Shown: one piece after another, positions 58,492 through 64,000 of the stretch
Position numbering within the stretch: the stretch's first letter is position 1
Layout: each line of letters begins with the position of its first letter
NCBI GenBank assembly: GCA_021234155.1
Contig: JAJEKV010000005.1
Location: forward strand, 496,001 to 560,000
Direction of reading: 5' to 3'
Source of the DNA: Isoetes taiwanensis
Lineage: Eukaryota > Streptophyta > Lycopodiopsida > Isoetales > Isoetaceae
DNA: 64,000 nucleotides
Notes under the pieces: model-generated
Seen by the model: only the letters and a program-made list of their open reading frames with translations
Told to the model about the DNA's origin: nothing
The model's database searches: none
Position numbers and translations under genes: made by a program

Positions 58492-58700
58492 TGGAATATG
58501 CATTGGACGTGGCCTTTTGGCTAAAGAGGGACATGGCATATTTAGATGGCCTTTTGGCTAAAGAGGGACACGGGCCTTTAAAGGCCAAAGGACGTGCAGG
58601 CTATATAGATGCTCGGGGGAGAGTTCAAGGACAGTTATCTTTTGGCTGTGAGCTCGTGGTTGGGTGGTGAGTTGGCCTGCAACGTCACGAGTTCATTTCA
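58492..58700 (+). repeat. 3' LTR of gypsy-3
   Basis: Identical to the 5' LTR except for two transitions (in GGGTGGTGAG and TTGGCCTGC). Followed by target duplication CTTGA. Confidence 0.95.
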
Positions 58701-58757
58701 CTTGACATGGATTATTTATGGCTTTTCAATTTCTCAGCAAGCTCAAAAACTGTATCT

Positions 58758-59263
58758 GTAAAAATTGCTTCCAAATCCATCCACTATATCTCAATCACAC
58801 AAAAACCATTCGAAGCCGTGCTTTCAGATCTTAGATTTACAGGAGGAATTTTGGCATAAAAACGATGGCGAAACAGGGGATTTATGGTAAAAAAATGATG
58901 AATTTGATGTGATTTCAAGGCACAAATGCTGCAGAGGAAACTGGCTGTTACCTGAATTGCTTGTCCAAGCAAGTTTCCTGAATTGATCTCTACTAATTTA
59001 ACCGTAAAGATTGCTTCCAAATACATCCACCATATCTCAATGACACAAAAATCATTCGAGGCCTTGCTATCAAGTCTTAGATTTACAGATTTATGGCCGA
59101 GGAGGAATTGTTTGGCAAAACAACGATGGCAAAACAGGGGGTTTATAGTAAAAAATGCTGAATTTGATGTGAGTTCAAGGCATAAACATGCAGAGGAAAC
59201 TCGTTGTTACCTGAATTGCGTGGATCTAAGCAAAGTTTCCTGAATTGATCTCTATCAATTTAA
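58758..59263 (+). repeat. 246-bp tandem duplication within H4
   Basis: Copy 1 starts at 58758 and copy 2 at 59004. Both run through ATTGCTTCCAAATMCATCCA, AACGATGGC, AACAGGGG, GTTACCTGAATTGC and GTTTCCTGAATTGATCTCTA. Small indels distinguish them. Confidence 0.85.
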
Positions 59264-59781
59264 CCGTTAAATTTTAATGGCTCCATAATAAGATGCCTAA
59301 CCTGTATTCCTGTGCTGGAGCCAACATCAGAAGAAACGACCTAAATAGGAATAGCAGATAGAAGAAGAAAAAATACGAAGACGAGCAGCAGAAAATAGAG
59401 GCAATAGCTAAGCTGGGCTATGGTTGAGTGGTTCTGCAGAATAGAATAAAACATGAGAAATGTGACCTGAGTGAGTTGCATTGAAGTGAATATCTGCAAC
59501 AATATAAGAGGAAGGATTGAGAACACAAACAAAGCTCTTCTCTGTGGCATGCAACAACACAAAAGGCCAGAGCTAAACCCAGAGGAGAAGAGGCAATGAG
59601 GGCATAGCCATGGTGCGTATAGCCGAAAGAGGCCTGCCGGAAAGGAATAGTTAATTTCGAAAACAAATTTTACTCTGCATTCTGCATTCTGCATGCAAAA
59701 TAGATTAAAGCTAATTCCGAAATGGCTTCCATGTGCACGCCGGAAAGGATAACCGGAAAATATAGATAATTCCAAAAGTCT
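59264..59781. other. Non-coding remainder of H4
   Basis: A 215-codon minus frame (59341-59988) spans this region but is Phe/Leu/Ser-rich with no motif, and I regard it as chance. No gene recognised. Confidence 0.4.
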
Positions 59782-59804
59782 GTTTGGAATAATCTTATCT
59801 CTAA

Positions 59805-60034
59805 CGTAAAGATCGGCTGGGGCCAATCCAGCCGTGCCACGTGGCAGATAAAAGCAGAACGGCAGGTAAAAAAAGCAGAGAACGTGAAGTAAGAAAAAAG
59901 TAAAAGCAGAACGTGGAGTAAAAAGAAGTGGAACGGCGAGTAAAATTTTTGAGCGCTTTTCAGAGTTAGAAAAGGTGCCACGTGTCATGCTAGGACTGGT
60001 GGAGACGGCTGGATTGGGCCCAGCCGTTCTTTAC
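59805..60034. mobile_element. 230-bp inverted-repeat element with a long flanking duplication
   Basis: The ends CGTAAAGATCGGCTGGG and the reverse complement of the right end, CGTAAAGAACGGCTGGG, match over about 31 bp with two or three mismatches. Each arm itself folds (CGGCTGG...CCAGCCG) and both are followed inward by CACGTG-containing text. The element is flanked on both sides by GTTTGGAATAATCTTATC plus TCTAA (59782-59804 and 60035-60057), a 22-23 bp direct repeat. It has no coding capacity. It resembles a MITE except for the duplication length. Confidence 0.65.
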
Positions 60035-60203
60035 GTTTGGAATAATCTTATCTCTAATATATAATTATAATATGGAGGATAAGAGGGCAGCTTCCATGTG
60101 GGTTGCTTAATGTTTTTTCTATGCTTAGGATTAACACGTGTAAACACCTAAATAATTTGGAAGCATGGAGGCTGTTCTAGAAGCTACTGTGGAATGCGTT
60201 ACA

Positions 60204-60293
60204 ACCTTCTCTAGTCTTCGATTTTAGGGCTGGAATTATCTGGACGGTACCTTCTAGAGTCTTCGATTTTAGGGCTGGAATTATCTGGACGGT
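60204..60293 (+). repeat. 45-bp tandem duplication in H5
   Basis: ACCTTCT starts at 60204 and 60249, each followed by GTCTTCGATTTTAGGGCTGG. Confidence 0.9.
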
Positions 60294-60962
60294 TCATTGT
60301 GTTAGTATAAAAGAGAGCAGCAGTTTAGACAGAGAAAGTTGGAGCGCCCAGCAGCTGGAGAAACGAGTCCGATCAGGTATTTTTTGGGTGGGCAATCCGG
60401 CAAGTATAGTTGCCTTCCTTTTGTAGATGCGAACAATCTGGTAGCGCCTGTAACGGCTTACTTAAATGTGCTCTGTTTTAAATCTGGTGGCGCCTGCAAC
60501 GGCTTATTTAAATCCTCAAAATGCAGATTCACAGGTTTTTTTATCGTTTGAATGGAGCGTTCCGGCAGCTTTAAGTAAGATCAAGGCCTCTGACACTATC
60601 TGCTGGTGAGGCAACTTGAACGGGATGTGGCTTCATAATTTCGATTTAGAGAATGAATAGACGATATGGGTTGAAGGATCAAGTTGTTTTATGATTCCCT
60701 GGCTCCAAATTGTTGATCGAAACTCTGATCCGGAAAACTCTGATCCGGCTCTTCAGCTGAAGCTGTGAAAAAACCTCCCGCGGACTGCATGGGCCTTTTG
60801 GACTCTCCATAGTGATGGTGGAGATGTCGGGAGAGCTATGTTTTGAAGGCCGCATCAAGATAAAGTAAAAGCAAATTTGTTTCTAATTGCAGTGTCAGTT
60901 CACTAGAGTTATCGCCAAGAAGATCGATTTCTTTTCTGCAAGCAGTTCCGTTGATCCAAATC

Positions 60963-61054
60963 TGAGTTTCTCTGCATTTTTGGCAAGGCGTGTGGTACAG
61001 CAGTAGATTGAGTTTCTCTGCATTTGCTGGCAAGGCATGTGGCACAGCAGCAAA
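60963..61054 (+). repeat. 46-bp tandem duplication in H5
   Basis: TGAGTTTCTCTGCATTT starts at 60963 and 61009. Both copies include GGCAAGGC and GGYACAGCAG. Confidence 0.85.
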
Positions 61055-61134
61055 TTTGTAGCACGACGGAATGGTAATGTTTATTGAAAAGAAAGTCTCT
61101 TCTCTGTTTTCTATTGATCCATTCGCAAATTGGC

Positions 61135-61275
61135 ATGTCAACTAGGCAAAGAACAAAACGTGTCTATGGTGCCACTGCTGTTGGCATATTCAACAACTAC
61201 AGGATGCCGCAGCAGCTCCCACAAAGACCTGAGTGTTTCAAAAAACGTTTTCATATGAATATACCCCAACAATAG
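61135..61275 (+). other. 46-codon open frame in H5, unrecognised
   Basis: MSTRQRTKRVYGATAVG followed by MPQQLPQRPECFKKRF ends at TAG 61273. The composition is basic and protein-like, but no homology is recognised. It may be captured sequence or chance. Confidence 0.25.
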
Positions 61276-62876
61276 GTATCATTTACCGTTAAAATCTTGG
61301 ATATAATCCTGAATGTTTTTATCTTTAGATTCTGATGCTGAGAGGGTTCCAGATTGGCAGAGAGATGTCCTAAGGCAGGGCAGCCCTTTGCCAAGACAAT
61401 CGAATGAAAGATGGCCAACAAACCCGCCAGGTGCTGTATTACTTCTCAAATATTCAGAGCAACTGCAACAAAATATTGCAAGGTCCTGGCCTTGAATGTG
61501 ACTTTGAATCGTTTATATGCAATTTCGGATGTAAATTCTGTGCAGTATTATTCTACTCATTCTTTTTATATTTCTTTCTATATCTTTATTATTCTTCTAT
61601 TCCTTCTTTTTATATTTCTTTCTATATATCTTTATTCTATGGTAGTGGTGGTTCTCTCATTCAACAATGTTCAATGCCTTGCAAGGAAAAGAGTGCCATG
61701 TTTGCATCTTACAACTTAAAGTGCGTTTGTAAAATTCGCAATAGGCCTTTCTAAAAACTGGATTTAAGTCATGAGCAGAGATGGGGGTTAATACTTTCGT
61801 ACTTCCAACAACAACATGGAAATACTTCCAATGGCATCATGCATTTGACACTATAAATAGTGAATTTAACTTCCATCTATAGTTGAAAATATATGGTTAT
61901 GCTTGAAAATATATGGTATTTGCTATGATACTATGTCACACATCTTATGGTGGTTGCATAGTTCTTGGTACATGAGCTTATTCTACCGTGTTTTTGGTGG
62001 TGGGTGGTGGTGGGTACATGGTTGTACATTGGTATGATCAATCTTGAACTAGCCATGACGTTCAAGTTGTTGTACATTGGTATGATCAATCTTGAACTAG
62101 CCACGACGTTCAAGTAACGCATTGGTATGATCAATCTTGAACTAGCCACGACGTTCAAGTAAGGCAGATGGAGTTGAATCATGAAGGGCTTTTGGGTTTA
62201 AAGGGGATAAATTGAATGGCAAGCAATTTAAGCACATTCGGTGAGGATTAAAAGTAAGAGATCAAATTAAAAAATGACCTTCGCTTCAAAAAATTGAAAA
62301 AAGAGGGAGAATTGTTGCCAACAATAATCTAAATCGGGTACATGGTTGGTCCGTGTTTGTTGTGTTTCTTTCGATCTCAAAATAATGCTGGTTTGTGTTA
62401 GTTGGATTTTGTAGGAACGGTTAACTTTCCTTAACGACAACTATGAATTGTACATTTTGCCGAGTTTTGAATGTCCAGCCTATGCCAATTACAGATTCCT
62501 TTGGAGGAATGATCTATTCTCCTTGGAGGAATGATCTATTCTCTGCTTTGTGGATTGTTATGGAGTATAACAAAATCTATATGAAGTATACAAAAGTTTT
62601 ATACTGAAAAAGGTCCTTTTGCACATGTTTGTTTGAGACACGGTTCATCATATGCTCTTCTTTAGAATGAACTTTTGTGATCAAGTTGAGGTTGTTAGGA
62701 GATGTGTTGGATTTGGATTACTTTGGATAATCATTTATTGGATTTGGCTTACTTTGGATAATATGTACATGATTGAGGTTAGAAAACGATTTAAAACTTT
62801 GACATAAAGCAGCAGAATGGCTAGTGCAAAATTTTGTTAAATCTCTTATATAAGCACCTACTAAAAGAACAAACTA
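61276..62876. other. Remainder of H5, non-coding
   Basis: AT-rich. It includes a threefold repeat of TTGGTATGATCAATCTTGAA (about 62028, 62076 and 62123) with AGCCAYGACGTTCAAG, unit about 48 bp. No gene recognised. Confidence 0.5.
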
Positions 62877-62932
62877 GCGGCGGCGACTGCCGCCGCGACA
62901 AATTCTTGTATATAGTTAGATAGATAGATAGA

Positions 62933-63075
62933 TAACATTAAATATAAACCATATAAACATATAACCATATGTCAATTATCATAACCATACATATAACTAT
63001 ATAACATTAAAAACGTAAAATATTAAAACTATAACATTTTACCATAGAATATATAAAACATTTTAAGATTAAATA
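62933..63075. repeat. AT-rich block, right part
   Basis: Begins TAACATTAAATATAAACC, the same text as at 52229, and continues with CATATAACCATATG-type phrases. It forms the right flank of H4. Confidence 0.65.
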
Positions 63076-63084
63076 TTTTATTAT

Positions 63085-63180
63085 GGCCACGTGGCATTTC
63101 GTCAGCGACTGCTGACGTGGCCATGTCAACAGTCCGCACACCCACGTCACGGATGGCATGGCCCGCACGTGCGAGGCATT
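63085..63180 (+). promoter_or_regulatory. G-box-rich region with inverted repeat
   Basis: GGCCACGTGG at 63085-63094 and GTCAGC-GACT-GCTGAC at 63101-63116 followed by ACGTGGCC form nested palindromes. Further ACGT cores occur in CCCACGTCACGG and CGCACGTGCG to 63175. This is consistent with a bZIP/bHLH-responsive promoter for the gene starting at 63.37 or 63.66 kb. Confidence 0.4.
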
Positions 63181-63371
63181 CATTATGGCACTTTTACGAG
63201 GTTCGAGGGTGCAGCCAGAAATAACTGCACTCTCTTCCCCTTCCTCGACCCCGACCGATTCATCCTCCCCTGTTTTCTCGAAATCCTTCATCCTTCATCC
63301 TCCTCTGTTTTCTCGAACTCTCGAACTCCTGTTAGGCGATCGACCGACGAGCACTTCTGCGACTTGATCTT

Positions 63372-64000
63372 ATGACAGTCGCCTGGTCGACGGATCGTGA
63401 TGCATCCAGCGCCGAAGTTTTCGCGCAGATTGAGTCCTCCAAAGGCCGCTATTGTGTAAGAAGAAAGTGAGGTTCTTTTCTGTAAGTTTTTAGCACTATT
63501 TTCACAAGTGTTCTTGTTATTTCGATATCCTTTACTGTATTCTTACTTACACCTTTCTTTTATAGTATTTAGAGGATCTTTCTATCCCCTGATACAATTT
63601 TCAGCCCGACAAATCCCTATTCTCGATTTGCAAGCGCTTGTATAAGCAAGGAATCAGACATGGAAGCTGCCTCTTCTTCCAGCAAATCTGCCAGGTACCT
63701 TCTTTCCTTATGTTCTCTGTTTTTTTCACTGTTTCACTCTTTTTCACATCTTCTTTTCACTATTTTTTGTTTTCTTTTTCTTTGAAAGCCAGTTACGAGT
63801 TCTTTGTTTGTATTGTTTAATTGAATACCATTTATGCATAACTAAGATTAGGGACAAGCAACCGAAATAGGAATCCTCCAAAAACAAGTGATAGGATGAA
63901 AGAAATTACATAGCAAGCATGTACACAAAAGAAACAACTATGAATGTTTCATTGCACAGAGCATTTCTAACACCTAATTCAATCCATCAGGTTATGTAGC
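63372..64000 (+). CDS. Start of an unidentified gene (runs off right edge)
   Basis: Two structures are possible. In the first, ATG 63372 begins MTVAWSTDRDASSAEVFAQI and ends at a GTAAGA donor after 63455. A second exon 63605-63694 (after TTTTCAG, before GTACCT) continues in phase 0 with PDKSLFSICKRLYKQGIRHG and FFQQICQ. In the second, the first part is a leader and translation starts at ATG 63660 (good context, GACATGG), giving MEAASSSSKSAR to the same donor. Both fit an upstream promoter with ACGT boxes and a CT-rich leader. The downstream 300 bp looks like intron. Product unknown. Confidence 0.4.

Larger units (their letters stand above)
53668..58700 (+). mobile_element. Complete young Ty3/gypsy element (gypsy-3) with very short LTRs
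   Basis: Two 209-bp LTRs (53668-53876, 58492-58700) differ at two positions, and are flanked by the 5-bp target duplication CTTGA (53663-53667, 58701-58705). A tRNA-Met primer site follows the 5' LTR and a purine tract precedes the 3' LTR. Gag, protease, RT, RNase H, integrase and a chromodomain-like tail occur in the chromovirus order. The coding region is split by several small indels (near 56275, 57560 and 57790), so this copy cannot make a full polyprotein, although the LTRs indicate a recent insertion. It lies inside Helitron H4. Confidence 0.93.
60051..62908 (+). mobile_element. Helitron-like element H5
   Basis: Starts TCTCTAATATATAATTAT after an A (60050). Ends with an 8-bp stem GCGGCGGC/GCCGCCGC (62877-62884 with 62889-62896), an 8-nt spacer and CTTG at 62905-62908 before a T. 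Removing it joins AATAATCTTA to TATAGTTAGATAG, so it entered an A/T site in the 5' end of H4 with no duplication. Length 2858 bp. It contains two short tandem duplications and small unrecognised frames, no RepHel, and so is non-autonomous. Confidence 0.6.
52276..62932 (-). mobile_element. Helitron-like element H4, with nested insertions
   Basis: The 3' end (plus-left) has CAAG at 52276, a 6-nt spacer and an 8-bp stem GCGCTGGC/GCCAGCGC (52286-52293 with 52297-52304), flanked by A. The 5' end on the minus strand reads TCTATCTATCTATCTAACTA from 62932, preceded by A. Within it sit gypsy-3 (53668-58700 plus its target duplication), the inverted-repeat element at 59805-60034 and Helitron H5 (60051-62908). 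H4 itself would be only about 2.5 kb without them. Its remaining DNA includes a two-copy 246-bp tandem duplication. The pairing of the two ends is an inference from orientation and flanks. Confidence 0.5.

Noticed and set aside
59341-59988. 215-codon minus-strand frame.
   Set aside because: Phe/Leu/Ser-rich from reading purine-rich DNA backwards, spans into the inverted-repeat element and has no motif.
52271-62913. TATACAAGAATTT and its reverse complement at both ends suggested one 10.6-kb DNA transposon with terminal inverted repeats.
   Set aside because: Both ends carry a hairpin of the Helitron 3' type with different stems, the same terminus occurs singly at three other sites, and H2's empty site shows the terminus is an end on its own. 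The apparent pairing is two 3' ends facing each other.

Overview
This is nuclear DNA of a land plant, most likely a vascular plant with a large, repeat-rich genome. Two intact intron-containing host genes are clearly plant genes: a DHHC S-acyltransferase at 24.4-26.6 kb and a minus-strand Sm-D3 gene at 39.2-40.0 kb. A third gene appears to begin near 63.4 kb and runs off the end. A receptor-kinase tail, an F-box/MYND Sel1 piece and a piece of organellar large-subunit rRNA also occur as fragments. The species cannot be fixed. The non-L1-like LINEs with pentanucleotide tails would fit a fern, lycophyte or gymnosperm better than a typical angiosperm, but that is only a guess.

Layout. 0-0.74 kb: 5' end of a minus-strand Ty1/copia element (gag start, primer site, LTR). 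1.0-5.4 kb: remnant of a minus-strand Ty3/gypsy element (gypsy-1: 3' LTR, polypurine tract, integrase with chromodomain-like tail, RT). 5.4-14.5 kb: a decayed minus-strand gypsy-2 with 1.6-1.7 kb LTRs. 14.7-15.5 kb: copia RT/RNase H. 16.2-21.1 kb: two LINE remnants, the larger ending in (TATTC)14. 24.4-26.6 kb: the S-acyltransferase. 27-38.8 kb: AT-rich intergenic DNA with kinase, LINE and gypsy fragments and local repeats. 39.2-40.0 kb: SmD3. 40.1-42.8 kb: a Helitron-like 5' end, the rRNA fragment, a LINE ORF1 piece and a gypsy-1 LTR piece. 43.65 kb: an orphan exon. 45.5-49.2 kb: duplications and a minisatellite split by a Helitron. 50-63 kb: nested rolling-circle elements, a young short-LTR gypsy (gypsy-3) and an inverted-repeat element. 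63.1-64 kb: promoter-like DNA and the start of a gene.

The most interesting material is a family of Helitron-like elements that end in a GC-rich hairpin, an 8-nt spacer and CTTG, rather than the canonical CTRR. Five such 3' ends are visible. For one element (46887-48872) removing it rejoins an interrupted minisatellite unit, which fixes both ends to the base. For others the flanks rejoin into an AT-rich block, giving a readable order: AT-rich DNA, then two Helitrons, then a gypsy and a third Helitron inserted inside one of them, and finally a 230-bp inverted-repeat element flanked by an unusually long 22-23 bp duplication. One Helitron carries part of an F-box/MYND gene, and another begins only about 86 bp upstream of the SmD3 start codon, so it probably marks the edge of that gene's native promoter.
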